In this document: piece by piece, positions 1 to 8,357 of the stretch
Position numbering within the stretch: the first letter of the stretch is position 1
How the letters are laid out: each line of letters begins with the position of its first letter
Origin: Gammaproteobacteria bacterium
Lineage (GTDB): Bacteria; Pseudomonadota; Gammaproteobacteria; Chromatiales; Sedimenticolaceae
Assembly (NCBI GenBank): GCA_020445165.1
Contig: JAGRHE010000071.1
Span: forward strand, 1-12,915
Direction of reading: 5' to 3'
Length of the DNA: 12,915 nt
Position numbers and translations under genes: made by a program
Notes under the pieces: model-generated
The model's input: the letters and a program-made list of their open reading frames with translations, nothing else
Databases searched by the model: none
What the model was told of the DNA's origin: nothing

Positions 1-210
1 GATGGCCGGCTGGCGCTGCGCTCGTTGATCGAAGATGAATTAATTCTGGCCGTTCCACCGGCGCCCATGCATGACCCGGAAGCCTGCGAGGTCCGGCTCG
101 ATGAAATGGTCGACAACGGAAAAGAAGGGCAGTCTCAGCCGGATGCGGAGCGCGAGAATCCATTCGCAGCGCTGGCGAAACTGCGTGACGATTTGAACAA
201 AGAAGACTGA
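1..210 (+). CDS. yceD: YceD family (DUF177) protein, 3' part
   Basis: The frame is open from the first base, so this is the C-terminal 69 residues of a gene that begins outside the window. The visible part has the family's typical ending: an LIEDELILAVP stretch, then PMHD, one Cys, an acidic linker, and a closing NPFAALAKLRDDL helix. YceD/DUF177 proteins sit directly upstream of rpmF in most bacteria. They are linked to large ribosomal subunit/23S rRNA biogenesis, though the exact role is poorly defined. The stop is 24 nt before the rpmF start, so the two genes are almost certainly co-transcribed. Identification rests on the short C-terminal motif plus the yceD-rpmF-plsX gene order. Confidence 0.88.
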   Translation, partial: DGRLALRSLIEDELILAVPPAPMHDPEACEVRLDEMVDNGKEGQSQPDAERENPFAALAKLRDDLNKED

Positions 211-234
211 ATGGTCTTAATCAGGAGATAGATA

Positions 235-405
235 ATGGCGGTCCAGCAGAACCGGAAGACCCCTTCCAAACGCGGTATGCGTCGCGCTCACGACGGGCTC
301 AAGACCGAGTCGTTGTCGATTGATCCGACGTCGGGCGAAACCCACCTGCGTCACAACGTCAGCCCCGATGGTTTTTATCGCGGCCGCAAAGTCGTCGACA
401 AGTAA
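235..405 (+). CDS. rpmF: 50S ribosomal protein L32
   Basis: This is a 56-residue basic protein of the large ribosomal subunit, the usual length for the family. It opens with [20 protein letters not shown] and ends with the conserved [10 protein letters not shown] segment, nearly the same as E. coli L32. It has no cysteines, so it is the zinc-independent form. The start is set by a clear AGGAG at 223-227, seven bases upstream of the ATG. It lies between yceD and plsX, the standard arrangement that ties ribosome production to phospholipid and fatty acid synthesis. Any promoter would lie upstream of the window or inside yceD; I see none in the 24-nt gap. Confidence 0.98.
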   Translation: MAVQQNRKTPSKRGMRRAHDGLKTESLSIDPTSGETHLRHNVSPDGFYRGRKVVDK

Positions 406-432
406 CGCGCACGGAATGGTCATGCCTTTCGC

Positions 433-1476
433 GTGGCAGCACGCATCTGCGGCGTTGGCACGTTGATCACAATCGCGCTCGATGCCATGGGAGGTGACCA
501 TGGCGCCAGTGTTGTGGTGCCCGCGGCCCTGGGCTTCCTGCGCAAGGACAAGGATTGTGAACTGATCCTGGTCGGGCGGGAGGAGGCCATTCGTGAACAT
601 CTGCCTGGCGGCTTACCGGATCGTCTCCGCATTCATCCCGCCTCGCAGGAAGTCGGCATGGACGAGTTGCCGTCGCGTGCTCTTCGCGGCAAGAAAGACT
701 CGTCGATGCGCGTTGCGATCGACCTGGTGAAGCAGGGCGAGGCCGATGCCTGCGTCAGTGCCGGCAACACCGGTGCGCTGATGGCTACCGCACGGTTCGT
801 CCTCAAGACATTGCCGCATATCGATCGGCCGGCGATCATCACTGCATTGCCGGCAGTAGACGGTCGGACCTGGGTACTCGATCTGGGCGCCAACGTGGAT
901 TGTGAGGCAGACCACCTCTACCAGTTTGCTGTGATGGGCTCAGAGCTGGTCGCCGCGGTCGAGAATATCCCCAAGCCTACCGTGGCCCTGCTGAACATCG
1001 GCCAGGAAGAGATCAAAGGTAACGAGCAGGTCAAGCGGGCCCATGAGTTGTTGAGCAGCAGTGACCTGAACTACATCGGTTATGTCGAGGGTGACGACAT
1101 CTACTTGCGCGAAAACCTCGATATCGTTGTCACCGATGGGTTCGTCGGTAACGTGGCTTTGAAAAATACCGAAGGCGTGGCCAAGCTGATCCGCCACTTC
1201 ATGACCGCGGAATTCAAGCGCAACATCTTCACCAAGCTGGCGGCGCTCGCTGCACTGCCGGTTTTGAAAGCCCTGCGTAAGCGCATCGACCCGCGTCGCT
1301 ACAACGGTGCCAGCCTGTTGGGTCTGCGAGGCATCGTGGTCAAGAGCCACGGTGGCGCTGATGCACTGGCCTTCGAAAACGCAATTGCGATCGCGAAGAA
1401 AGAGGTACGCGCCGATATCGCGGAGCGCATCGAGCAGCAGGTCGGTCGTCACCTCGACATGTCGGTCAACGCATGA
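433..1476 (+). CDS. plsX: phosphate acyltransferase PlsX (acyl-ACP:phosphate)
   Basis: PlsX converts acyl-ACP plus phosphate to acyl-phosphate, the donor for PlsY in the first acylation of glycerol-3-phosphate. It acts peripherally at the inner membrane. Diagnostic parts are the N-terminal [10 protein letters not shown] motif, [11 protein letters not shown] near residue 115, and the C-terminal [11 protein letters not shown] segment. The start is uncertain. A GTG at 433 gives 347 residues, but homologues begin just before the [11 protein letters not shown] motif, which favours a TTG at 463 (337 residues). Neither has a convincing Shine-Dalgarno. The TTG overlaps the stop of a 14-codon frame starting at 422 (see findings). 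The gene's own stop overlaps the fabH start by four bases (ATGA), so the two are probably translationally coupled. Confidence 0.95.
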   Translation: MAARICGVGTLITIALDAMGGDHGASVVVPAALGFLRKDKDCELILVGREEAIREHLPGGLPDRLRIHPASQEVGMDELPSRALRGKKDSSMRVAIDLVKQGEADACVSAGNTGALMATARFVLKTLPHIDRPAIITALPAVDGRTWVLDLGANVDCEADHLYQFAVMGSELVAAVENIPKPTVALLNIGQEEIKGNEQVKRAHELLSSSDLNYIGYVEGDDIYLRENLDIVVTDGFVGNVALKNTEGVAKLIRHFMTAEFKRNIFTKLAALAALPVLKALRKRIDPRRYNGASLLGLRGIVVKSHGGADALAFENAIAIAKKEVRADIAERIEQQVGRHLDMSVNA

Positions 1477-2450
1477 CTGTTCACGCACGCATCACCGGTA
1501 CCGGCAGCTACCTGCCTGAGAAGGTCCTGACCAACAAGGATCTCGAGTCTATGGTCGAAACGACCGACCAGTGGATTCGCGAGCGTACAGGCATCCTCAA
1601 GCGACATATCGCGGCGGACGGCCAGACCACCTGTGACCTGGCCGAGCAGGCGGCACGGCGGGCGCTGGAGGCGGCGGGCAAGCAAGCCGCCGACGTCGAC
1701 CTCATCGTTCTGGCTACAACCACGCCGGATAAGATCTTTCCGAGCACGGCGTGTCTCCTGCAGCAACGGCTCGATATCCATGGCTGCCCCGCGTTCGACG
1801 TCCAGGCCGTATGCACCGGTTTTGTCTATGCGCTCGGCGTGGCAGAGAAATTCGTGCGGACGGGCGCGTCCCGCTGCGCCCTGGTGATCGGAGCAGAAAC
1901 CTTTTCGCGCGTAATCGATTGGACCGATCGTGGTACCTGCGTGCTTTTCGGCGATGGCGCGGGCGCGGTCATCCTGGAGGCCTCGGATGAACCGGGCATC
2001 CTGTCGACGCATCTGCACGCAGATGGGGCGTACGAAAAACTGCTGCATGTTCCGGGCGGCGTGTCTCGCGGATTCGATTTGCCGGATGAAGACGGAGATC
2101 CTCGTTTCGCCCAGATGAAGGGAAACGAGGTGTTCAAGATGGCAGTCAATACGCTTGGCCGCATCGTCGACGAGACGCTCAAAGCCAATGGCATGAAAAA
2201 GTCGGAGGTCGACTGGCTGGTTCCGCACCAGGCCAATATCCGGATCATCAATGCAACTGCGCGCAAGTTGAGCATGTCGATGGAAAACGTGGTCGTAACC
2301 GTTGACCAGCACGGCAATACCTCTGCGGCCTCGGTGCCGCTGGCGCTGGACACCGCGGTACGCGACGGCAGAATCCAGCGCGGGGAAGTGGTGTTGCTCG
2401 AAGCGTTCGGGGGCGGGTTCACCTGGGGTTCGGTTCTGCTCAGATTCTGA
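1473..2450 (+). CDS. fabH: beta-ketoacyl-ACP synthase III (KAS III)
   Basis: FabH condenses acetyl-CoA with malonyl-ACP to start type II fatty acid synthesis in the cytosol. At 325 residues it is full length. The catalytic triad is visible: Cys114 in the AVCTGF motif, His252 in VPHQANIRI, and Asn282 in the HGNTSAAS loop. The glycine-rich FGDGAGA loop near residue 160 and the terminal GGGFTWGS motif are also present. The start ATG overlaps the plsX stop (ATGA), as is typical for this operon. It lies directly upstream of fabD, and thirteen bases separate its stop from the fabD start. Confidence 0.98.
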   Translation: MTVHARITGTGSYLPEKVLTNKDLESMVETTDQWIRERTGILKRHIAADGQTTCDLAEQAARRALEAAGKQAADVDLIVLATTTPDKIFPSTACLLQQRLDIHGCPAFDVQAVCTGFVYALGVAEKFVRTGASRCALVIGAETFSRVIDWTDRGTCVLFGDGAGAVILEASDEPGILSTHLHADGAYEKLLHVPGGVSRGFDLPDEDGDPRFAQMKGNEVFKMAVNTLGRIVDETLKANGMKKSEVDWLVPHQANIRIINATARKLSMSMENVVVTVDQHGNTSAASVPLALDTAVRDGRIQRGEVVLLEAFGGGFTWGSVLLRF

Positions 2451-2463
2451 TTGGTAAACAACA

Positions 2464-3405
2464 ATGACAACGGCATATGCAATCACGTTTCCAGGACAGG
2501 GCTCGCAGTCGGTTGGCATGCTCGCCGAGCTTGCGGGCGCTTATCCGGGTGTTCGCGACACCTTTGCCGAAGCTTCGGAAGCCTTGGGCCTGGACCTCTG
2601 GCAGTTGAGTCAGGAAGGATCGAAGGAACGCCTGAACGAGACCGAGAATACCCAGCCGGCTCTGCTATGTGCCGGTATTGCCGTGCAGCGCGTCCTCGAT
2701 GCAAACCTGGAGACGCCGCCTGTCGTGATGGCAGGCCACAGTCTTGGTGAGTACACGGCCCTTGTTGGCAGTGGTGTGTTGAAACTTTCCGATGCCGTTC
2801 GATTGGTCGCCATGCGTGGTCGCTTCATGCAGGAAGCGGTTCCGGCGGGGACCGGGGCAATGGCCGCCATCCTTGGACTCGAAGACGACGTGGTACGCCA
2901 GGTCTGCGCAGACGGCGCGCGAGGCGATGTCGTCGCGCCGGTCAACTTCAACTCGCCCGGCCAGGTGGTGATCGCGGGCACGGCCGCCGCGGTTGCGCGG
3001 GTTGCCGAGTTGGCAAAATCAGCCGGCGCGAAACGTGCCCTGATGCTGGATGTCAGCGTTCCTTCGCACTGCGCATTGATGAAACCCGCTGCCGACCGCC
3101 TTGCCGCGGCAATGCAGGGAATGGACTTTGCGGCACCCTCGATCCCGGTCCTGCACAATGTCGATGTATCCGAGGCCGGAGCTCCGGATGCAATCAGGCA
3201 GCACCTGGTCGAGCAGTTGTACAGCCCGGTATTGTGGGTCGACACCGTGCAGGCCATCGCTGCGCGTGGGGTCGATGTGATCCTGGAAGCCGGCCCGGGC
3301 AAGGTCCTTGCCGGCCTGATCAAACGGATCGACAAATCGCTGAATGCGTTGCCGGTGTTCGATCCGGCCAGCCTCGAAAAAGCAATGGAGTCAATCAATG
3401 CTTGA
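2464..3405 (+). CDS. fabD: malonyl-CoA:ACP transacylase
   Basis: FabD transfers the malonyl group from CoA to the ACP phosphopantetheine, supplying the elongation unit for FabH and FabF. At 313 residues it is close to the E. coli length. Visible features are the N-terminal FPGQGSQ motif, the nucleophile Ser93 in GHSLGE, Arg118 that binds the malonyl carboxylate, and the catalytic His202 in VPSHC. The GPGKVLAGLIKR element is near the C terminus. The 13-nt gap before the ATG (ttggtaaacaaca) has no good Shine-Dalgarno, so re-initiation from fabH is plausible. The 3' end overlaps fabG by eight bases. Confidence 0.98.
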   Translation: MTTAYAITFPGQGSQSVGMLAELAGAYPGVRDTFAEASEALGLDLWQLSQEGSKERLNETENTQPALLCAGIAVQRVLDANLETPPVVMAGHSLGEYTALVGSGVLKLSDAVRLVAMRGRFMQEAVPAGTGAMAAILGLEDDVVRQVCADGARGDVVAPVNFNSPGQVVIAGTAAAVARVAELAKSAGAKRALMLDVSVPSHCALMKPAADRLAAAMQGMDFAAPSIPVLHNVDVSEAGAPDAIRQHLVEQLYSPVLWVDTVQAIAARGVDVILEAGPGKVLAGLIKRIDKSLNALPVFDPASLEKAMESINA

Positions 3406-4138
3406 TGGAAAGATCGCACTGGTGACAGGTGCCAGCCGTGGTATCGGTAAGGCAATCGCGGACATGCTTGGCGCTCAAGGCGCCACGGTGATCGGTACTG
3501 CGACCACCGAATCGGGCGCCGATGCAATCAGTCGGCGATTCGCCGACGCCGGGATCAAGGGTCGGGGAATGTGCCTGGACGTATCCGACGAGGCGGCTGT
3601 TGAGCAAACGGTCAAAACCATCGCTGACGAGTTCGGTGCAATCACGATTCTGGTCAACAACGCCGGCATCACGCGCGACAACCTGTTGATGCGAATGAAG
3701 ACCGACGAGTGGGAGAGCGTGCTCGATACCAACCTGACCTCGGTCTACCGCATGTCCAAGGCCTGCCTGCGGGCCATGATGAAGACGAGGACCGGGCGTA
3801 TCGTGAATATCGCATCCGTTGTCGGCGCCAGTGGCAACGCCGGCCAAACCAACTATTCGGCTGCCAAAGCCGGAATGTTCGGATTTACCAAATCACTGGC
3901 CCAGGAGGTCGGCTCGCGCGGCATTACCGTGAATGCGGTCGCGCCCGGCTTCATCGACACCGACATGACGCGCGAGTTACCTGAGTCGCAGAAGGAGGCG
4001 CTGCTCGGCGCCATCCCGTTGGGGCGTCTCGGGCAGCCCGAGGAGATTGCCGCAGTGGTCGCATTCCTGGCGTCGGACGCTGCCGCGTATGTCACCGGTG
4101 AAACCATTCATGTCAACGGTGGGATGTACATGGCGTAG
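3398..4138 (+). CDS. fabG: 3-oxoacyl-ACP reductase (NADPH)
   Basis: FabG reduces beta-ketoacyl-ACP to the (R)-beta-hydroxy form with NADPH. It is a classical short-chain dehydrogenase of 246 residues. The TGASRGIG cofactor motif is at residues 10-17, NNAG at 87-90, and the catalytic set is Asn112, Ser140, Tyr153 and Lys157 (YSAAK). The family's PGFIDTDM and HVNGGMYM endings are present. The start was chosen at the ATG giving MLDGKIALVTG, which has GGAG at 3387-3390 seven bases upstream. An in-frame ATG 54 bases earlier lies inside fabD and would add 18 non-homologous residues. The stop is followed by a 140-nt gap holding the acpP promoter. Confidence 0.97.
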   Translation: MLDGKIALVTGASRGIGKAIADMLGAQGATVIGTATTESGADAISRRFADAGIKGRGMCLDVSDEAAVEQTVKTIADEFGAITILVNNAGITRDNLLMRMKTDEWESVLDTNLTSVYRMSKACLRAMMKTRTGRIVNIASVVGASGNAGQTNYSAAKAGMFGFTKSLAQEVGSRGITVNAVAPGFIDTDMTRELPESQKEALLGAIPLGRLGQPEEIAAVVAFLASDAAAYVTGETIHVNGGMYMA

Positions 4139-4197
4139 TCCCGGCTGGGAGCGCCATATCGCTGTTTAAGCGGTTACTGAAATTGGATCCGGAAGCT

Positions 4198-4225
4198 TTG
4201 AAGCGGGGTCCAAACTGACTACAAT
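4198..4225 (+). promoter_or_regulatory. putative sigma70-type promoter of acpP
   Basis: In the 140-nt gap between fabG and acpP, TTGAAG (4198-4203) and TACAAT (4220-4225) are separated by 16 bases. The -10 matches the consensus at five of six positions and the -35 at four of six. Transcription would start near 4232, leaving a leader of roughly 45 nt with a strong Shine-Dalgarno. E. coli acpP also has its own promoter in this position, in keeping with the very high demand for ACP. A short imperfect inverted repeat (GGATCC at 4185-4190 and GGGTCC at 4206-4211) spans the -35; I cannot say whether it binds a regulator. Confidence 0.6.
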
Positions 4226-4278
4226 ACCGCGTCACTGCGTGGCGCAATAGATCACGCATCTCTGGAGGAATTGACAGA

Positions 4279-4512
4279 ATGAGCTCTATCGAAGAACGCG
4301 TTAAGAAAATCGTCGTCGAGCAGTTGGGCGTCAAAGAAGAAGAAGTCGTCTTGACTGCGTCTTTCGTCGACGACCTTGGCGCAGACTCGCTCGACACCGT
4401 CGAACTGGTCATGGCCCTGGAAGAGGAATTCGAGACGGAAATCCCCGACGAAGAGGCCGAGAAGATCACGACTGTTCAGCAGGCGATCGATTACGTCACT
4501 GCGCACAGCTGA
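4279..4512 (+). CDS. acpP: acyl carrier protein
   Basis: This is the 77-residue acidic four-helix carrier that holds growing acyl chains on a phosphopantetheine arm during fatty acid synthesis. The attachment site is Ser37 in the universal [12 protein letters not shown] motif, and the sequence is nearly that of E. coli AcpP. A strong GGAGGA at 4264-4269, nine bases before the ATG, indicates high translation. Unlike its neighbours it is flanked by non-coding gaps on both sides (140 nt before, 98 nt after). These carry a promoter and a stem-loop, consistent with an abundant separate acpP transcript in addition to read-through from fabG. Confidence 0.98.
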   Translation: MSSIEERVKKIVVEQLGVKEEEVVLTASFVDDLGADSLDTVELVMALEEEFETEIPDEEAEKITTVQQAIDYVTAHS

Positions 4513-4533
4513 TCTTTAACAGCTGTTCATTCG

Positions 4534-4569
4534 TCGGCCGTGGGTTCTGGTGAACGGGACCGCGGCCGA
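4534..4569 (+). other. strong stem-loop between acpP and fabF
   Basis: TCGGCCGTGG (4534-4543) pairs with CCGCGGCCGA (4560-4569) to give a 10-bp, GC-rich stem with one T-G wobble. Within its loop GTTC (4544-4547) and GAAC (4552-4555) can form a second 4-bp stem closed by a tetraloop. No T-run follows (ttgatttgcc), so it is not a standard intrinsic terminator. It fits a partial terminator or a 3'-end stabiliser that would keep acpP mRNA more abundant than fabF mRNA; that role is inference. Confidence 0.5.
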
Positions 4570-4610
4570 TTGATTTGCCACACTGCCTGTTGAATAAAGG
4601 GTTCTCCCAG

Positions 4611-5855
4611 ATGTCAGAAAGAAGGGTTGTCATAACCGGGCTTGGTCTTGTCGCACCTGTCGGGCTGGACGTTGCCAGCGGATGGGAGAGCATCCTCGCC
4701 GGAAAGAGTGGCATCAAACCGATTACACATTTCGATATCGAACCGTTCAGCGTGCATTTCGGCGGACCGATCTACGGCTTTGACGTCGAGCAGTACATTT
4801 CGAAGAAAGAAGCCAAGAAGATGGATGCCTTCATCCATTACGGCATCGCTGCCGGTGTTCAGGCGATCCGGGACAGTGGCATCGAGATCACCGAAGCCAA
4901 TGCCAAACGCATTGGCGTGGCGATCGGATCCGGCATTGGCGGTGTGACCGGCATCGAGAACGGGTACGGAGCCTATCTCAAGGGCGGTCCGCGTCGGATT
5001 TCGCCGTTCTTCGTACCGGCAAACATCATCAACATGGTCGCCGGTAACCTGTCGATCATGTATGGCCTGAAAGGTCCGAACATTTCGATCGTCTCCGCTT
5101 GCAGTACCGGTGCTCACAACATCGGCGATGCAATGCGCATGATCCAGTACGGCACCGTCGACATGATGGTTGCGGGCGGTGCAGAAATGGCGACTTCTCC
5201 GACCGGGCTGGGTGGATTCGCCGCGGCCCGGGCCTTGAGCACGCGCAATGATGATCCGCAGGGCGCAAGTCGGCCGTGGGACAAGGACCGTGACGGTTTC
5301 GTGCTCAGTGATGGAGCCGGCGTTCTGATGCTTGAAGAACTGGAGCACGCCAAGGCACGTGGCGCAAAAATCTACGCCGAGCTTGCCGGTTCGGCGATGA
5401 ACTCCGATGCCTACCACATGACTTCGCCGTCCCCGAATGGCGAAGGCGCGGCCGATTGCATGTTGCTGGCACTCGAGGATGCGGGCATCAATCCCGACCA
5501 GGTCGCCTATATCAACGCCCATGGGACATCGACCCCGGCGGGCGACGTGGCCGAGACCATGGCTGTGAAGCGTGCCTTCGGAGATCACGCGCGCAAGCTC
5601 GCGGTCAGTTCGACCAAGTCGATGACTGGCCACATGCTGGGTGCGGCGGGTGGTGCCGAGGCTCTGTTCACTGTCCTGGCATTGCGCGACCAGGTGATGC
5701 CGCCGACGATCAACCTCGACAATCCAGATCCCGAGTGCGATCTCGATTACGTGCCGCACACAGCGCGCGAGGCGAAGTTCGACGTCGCGATCTCCAACTC
5801 GTTCGGCTTTGGTGGCACCAACGGCACGCTGGTATTCCGCCGGTTTTCCGGCTGA
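4611..5855 (+). CDS. fabF: beta-ketoacyl-ACP synthase II (KAS II)
   Basis: FabF catalyses the decarboxylative Claisen condensation that elongates acyl-ACP in type II fatty acid synthesis. At 414 residues it is standard length. The thiolase-fold active site is Cys164 ([10 protein letters not shown]), His304 ([11 protein letters not shown]) and His341 ([11 protein letters not shown]), with the accessory Lys336 in SSTKS. It ends with the family's [10 protein letters not shown] segment. The ATG at 4611 ([12 protein letters not shown]) is preceded by AAAGG ten or so bases upstream. An in-frame ATG at 4575 would add 12 residues without homology. The last codons contain a small GCCGG-TTTT-CCGGC hairpin (5839-5852) just before the stop. 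Confidence 0.97.
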   Translation: MSERRVVITGLGLVAPVGLDVASGWESILAGKSGIKPITHFDIEPFSVHFGGPIYGFDVEQYISKKEAKKMDAFIHYGIAAGVQAIRDSGIEITEANAKRIGVAIGSGIGGVTGIENGYGAYLKGGPRRISPFFVPANIINMVAGNLSIMYGLKGPNISIVSACSTGAHNIGDAMRMIQYGTVDMMVAGGAEMATSPTGLGGFAAARALSTRNDDPQGASRPWDKDRDGFVLSDGAGVLMLEELEHAKARGAKIYAELAGSAMNSDAYHMTSPSPNGEGAADCMLLALEDAGINPDQVAYINAHGTSTPAGDVAETMAVKRAFGDHARKLAVSSTKSMTGHMLGAAGGAEALFTVLALRDQVMPPTINLDNPDPECDLDYVPHTAREAKFDVAISNSFGFGGTNGTLVFRRFSG

Positions 5856-5893
5856 CCGGGTTCTGGTGCAACTGCACTGATTTCGTCGACGGA

Positions 5894-6724
5894 ATGCAGT
5901 CAACCGCACTGATCGACGGCATTCCTGCAGACGCGTCTTTCGTCCGGGAGCGCGCCTTCCAATTCGGCGACGGATTGTTCGAAACCATCGCTATCCGAGA
6001 CGGCCAGCCCTGCCTGTGGTCGGCTCACCTATCACGATTGCAGCTGGGCTGCAGCCGGCTACGACTTCCTGCTCCCGATCCAGACGTCCTGCTCGCCGAG
6101 TGTCGAATGCTCGCCGACAGTCGCCAGCGCGCCGTCATCAAGATCTATGTCACGGCCGGTGTCTCGGCGCGCGGTTACCGGCGACCTGAGATCGCGGCAG
6201 CACGCCGGGTGCTCGAGGTCCATCCATGGGTCGACGGTGATGACGCCCGGGCCTGGAACGCGCGTTTTTGCACTTACCTTCTGAGCGAAAATGCCCACCT
6301 GGCTGGCATCAAACACCTGAATCGGCTCGACCAGGTGCTGGCGCGCTCGGAGTGGTCCGACGACGATATCGACGAGGGCATTGTCTGTGCGCAGGACGGC
6401 CGCGTGGTGTCAGGCACGATGAGCAACCTGTTTCTGCAGAAGGGATCGCAACTGGTGACACCAAGGATCGATTCGAGCGGCATCGCGGGGGTCGTCAGGA
6501 ACCTGGTTTTGGAGATTGGTATCAGGTCTGGCCGACCGGTTGCCGAGGCGAGGGTGGAGAAATCGCAATTGCCTGCCGCCGATGCAGTCTTCGTGAGCAA
6601 CTCCCTGATCGGAATCAAGCGGCTGCGGCGTATCGATGATGTGGTCTTCGATACAGAAGTGGCCGAACATCCTGTACTGCTCGAAGCACGCATCCGCTGT
6701 CATCAACCGTTGGAGCCGGCATGA
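5894..6724 (+). CDS. pabC: aminodeoxychorismate lyase
   Basis: PabC releases pyruvate from 4-amino-4-deoxychorismate to give p-aminobenzoate for folate. It is a class IV fold PLP enzyme of 276 residues. The N-terminal FGDGLFET motif is at 24-31, the RGYRRP segment near 93-98, and the Schiff-base lysine is Lys140 in AGIKHLNRLDQVL, almost identical to E. coli. The phosphate-binding SNLF motif follows at 177-180. At residue 173 (VVSGTMSNLF) there is a Ser where many homologues have the Glu that pairs with the PLP ring nitrogen. The ATG at 5894 is the only start in the 38-nt gap after fabF and lacks a well-spaced Shine-Dalgarno. The stop overlaps mltG by four bases. Confidence 0.93.
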   Translation: MQSTALIDGIPADASFVRERAFQFGDGLFETIAIRDGQPCLWSAHLSRLQLGCSRLRLPAPDPDVLLAECRMLADSRQRAVIKIYVTAGVSARGYRRPEIAAARRVLEVHPWVDGDDARAWNARFCTYLLSENAHLAGIKHLNRLDQVLARSEWSDDDIDEGIVCAQDGRVVSGTMSNLFLQKGSQLVTPRIDSSGIAGVVRNLVLEIGIRSGRPVAEARVEKSQLPAADAVFVSNSLIGIKRLRRIDDVVFDTEVAEHPVLLEARIRCHQPLEPA

Positions 6725-7725
6725 AGCTGATCGGACGATTGCTCGGTTTTCTGATCCTGCTGTCAAGTATCGCGGGTGGCTGGGCATGGATGGAATACCG
6801 CGATTTTCGCGCCAGCACACTCGCGGTGGACGAGGGTGGTTCGGTTTACGAGGTCAAACGGGGTGCGTCCCTGGCATCGGTCGCGCGAGAATTGCAGCAG
6901 GAAGGCATGATCAGCAACGCCCGCTACCTCGAGTGGTATGGCCGATACACCGGTCAGGCAAACCGGATCCGCGCCGGAGAGTATCGCCTCGATGGCACGC
7001 TCACGCCGGATGCCCTGCTGGGATTGCTGGTATCCGGCAAGACCATCGAGTACAGCCTGACCCTGCTCGAAGGTTGGAACATCGGACAGGTGCGCGCGGC
7101 CGTGGAGCGTCACGAAGCGCTGGCCCAAACCCTCGAAGGCATCGACAACGGTGAAATGATGGAACGCCTGGGACGCCCGGGCGAGCATCCGGAAGGGCTG
7201 TTTTTTCCTGACACTTACAACTTCACTCGCGGCACCAGCGACATTGAATTCCTGCGTCGTGCCATGGTGCGTATGGATGAACAGTTGACCGCGGCCTGGG
7301 CCAACCGCGCGGACGACATTCCTTTAAGTTCGCCTTATGAAGCCCTGATTCTTGCCTCGATCGTGGAAAAGGAGACCGGGCAGGCAGACGAGCGCCCGGC
7401 GATCGCTGGCGTGTTCGCGCGCCGTTTGCGCATGGGTATGAAGCTGCAGACTGATCCGACCGTCATCTATGGAATGGGCGATGCCTTCGATGGCAACATC
7501 CGTCGGCGGGATCTAAAGGCCGATACGCCTTACAACACCTATGTGCACACCGGGCTCCCGCCGACCCCGATCTGCATGCCCGGACGTGAAGCGCTGGACG
7601 CGGCGGTACGACCTGCCGATGGCAAGGCGCTTTATTTCGTCTCCCGCGGTGACGGTTCGCACGTGTTCTCGGCCACGCTTAAAGAGCACAATGCGGCGGT
7701 GCGCAAATATCAGCTGGGCCAATGA
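6721..7725 (+). CDS. mltG: endolytic murein transglycosylase MltG
   Basis: MltG (YceG) cuts nascent glycan strands in the periplasm and is thought to set their final length. It is 334 residues. A single N-terminal membrane anchor spans roughly residues 5-24, with the rest periplasmic. A LysM-like region (about 40-110) precedes the catalytic YceG domain. The active-site motif ASIVEKETG at 212-220 supplies Glu216 and Glu218, one of which is the counterpart of the E. coli catalytic glutamate. LQTDPTVIYG (242-251) and the YNTYVHTGLPPTPI substrate loop (271-284) are typical. It overlaps pabC upstream and tmk downstream through ATGA junctions. The pabC-mltG-tmk order is conserved in gammaproteobacteria. 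Confidence 0.96.
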   Translation: MKLIGRLLGFLILLSSIAGGWAWMEYRDFRASTLAVDEGGSVYEVKRGASLASVARELQQEGMISNARYLEWYGRYTGQANRIRAGEYRLDGTLTPDALLGLLVSGKTIEYSLTLLEGWNIGQVRAAVERHEALAQTLEGIDNGEMMERLGRPGEHPEGLFFPDTYNFTRGTSDIEFLRRAMVRMDEQLTAAWANRADDIPLSSPYEALILASIVEKETGQADERPAIAGVFARRLRMGMKLQTDPTVIYGMGDAFDGNIRRRDLKADTPYNTYVHTGLPPTPICMPGREALDAAVRPADGKALYFVSRGDGSHVFSATLKEHNAAVRKYQLGQ

Positions 7726-8357
7726 GTAAGGCGAGATTCATCACCGTCGAGGGTATCGAAGGGGCTGGAAAATCCAGCTGCATGAGGATCATTGAGGCGG
7801 TCGTCCGCGAGCACGGCCTTGGCCTGCTGGTCACCCGCGAACCGGGCGGGACGCCGCTGGGCGAAGATCTTCGCGAATTGCTGCTCGGTCACCGGTACGC
7901 CGGCATGGCCGACGACAGTGAGCTGTTGCTGATGTTTGCCGCTCGCGCCGAACATCTGCACGCCCGTATCGAGCCAGCGCTGGCTGGTGGAGACTGGGTG
8001 CTGTGTGATCGGTTCACCGATGCGACCTACGCCTACCAGGGCTATGGCCGTGGAATCGACCGTGCTCGTATTGCGACACTCGAAAGCTGGGTGCAGGGAA
8101 GTCGTCGCCCCGATCTCACCCTGTTGCTCGACCTGCCGGTCGAGACCGGCCTGGCGCGGGCGGGCAAGCGCTCCGCACCAGACCGTTTCGAAAGTGAAGA
8201 GCTCGCGTTCTTCGAGCGCGTCCGTGCCGGCTACCTCGACCTGGCGGCAGCCGAACCGGCCCGCTACCGGGTGGTCGACGCCAGTTGCCCCCTGGATGAG
8301 GTCAGTGCACAGATCCGCAGCCTGGTGACCGACTTCGTCGAGCAGCGTTCTGCATGA
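7722..8357 (+). CDS. tmk: thymidylate kinase
   Basis: Tmk phosphorylates dTMP to dTDP using ATP, an essential step for dTTP supply. The 211-residue protein has the Walker A loop GIEGAGKS at 11-18, the TREPGGT motif at 38-44 and the DRF nucleotide-binding motif at 96-98 followed by YAYQGYGRG. The flexible LID segment (GKRSAPDRFE, near 157-166) carries the basic residues. The P-loop lacks the extra Arg seen in the yeast enzyme, so this is the bacterial type II arrangement. The start overlaps the mltG stop (ATGA), and the stop overlaps the holB start in the same way, implying coupled translation. Confidence 0.97.
   Translation: MSKARFITVEGIEGAGKSSCMRIIEAVVREHGLGLLVTREPGGTPLGEDLRELLLGHRYAGMADDSELLLMFAARAEHLHARIEPALAGGDWVLCDRFTDATYAYQGYGRGIDRARIATLESWVQGSRRPDLTLLLDLPVETGLARAGKRSAPDRFESEELAFFERVRAGYLDLAAAEPARYRVVDASCPLDEVSAQIRSLVTDFVEQRSA

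Noticed and set aside
1449..2519. Minus-strand open frame of 356 codons opposite fabH
   Set aside because: Shadow of fabH; it spans the plsX-fabH and fabH-fabD junctions, which no real gene here would be expected to do.
2610..3527. Minus-strand open frame of 305 codons opposite fabD
   Set aside because: Ser/Arg/Ala-rich translation of the reverse strand with no family resemblance.
5839..5852. GCCGG-TTTT-CCGGC hairpin at the end of fabF as a terminator
   Set aside because: It lies within the last codons, the stem is only five pairs, and no T-run follows; pabC comes 38 nt later.
4542..5868. Direct repeat GGGTTCTGGTG at 4542 and 5858
   Set aside because: An 11-base match is expected by chance several times in a window of this length, and no longer homology surrounds it.
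5456..5893. In-frame extension of pabC upstream to 5456
   Set aside because: This part overlaps fabF in another frame and does not resemble PLP enzymes; homology begins at MQSTALIDG.
4614..5909. Minus-strand open frame of 431 codons opposite fabF
   Set aside because: Typical antisense shadow of a high-GC gene; the sequence is low in recognisable motifs and fabF is complete on the plus strand.
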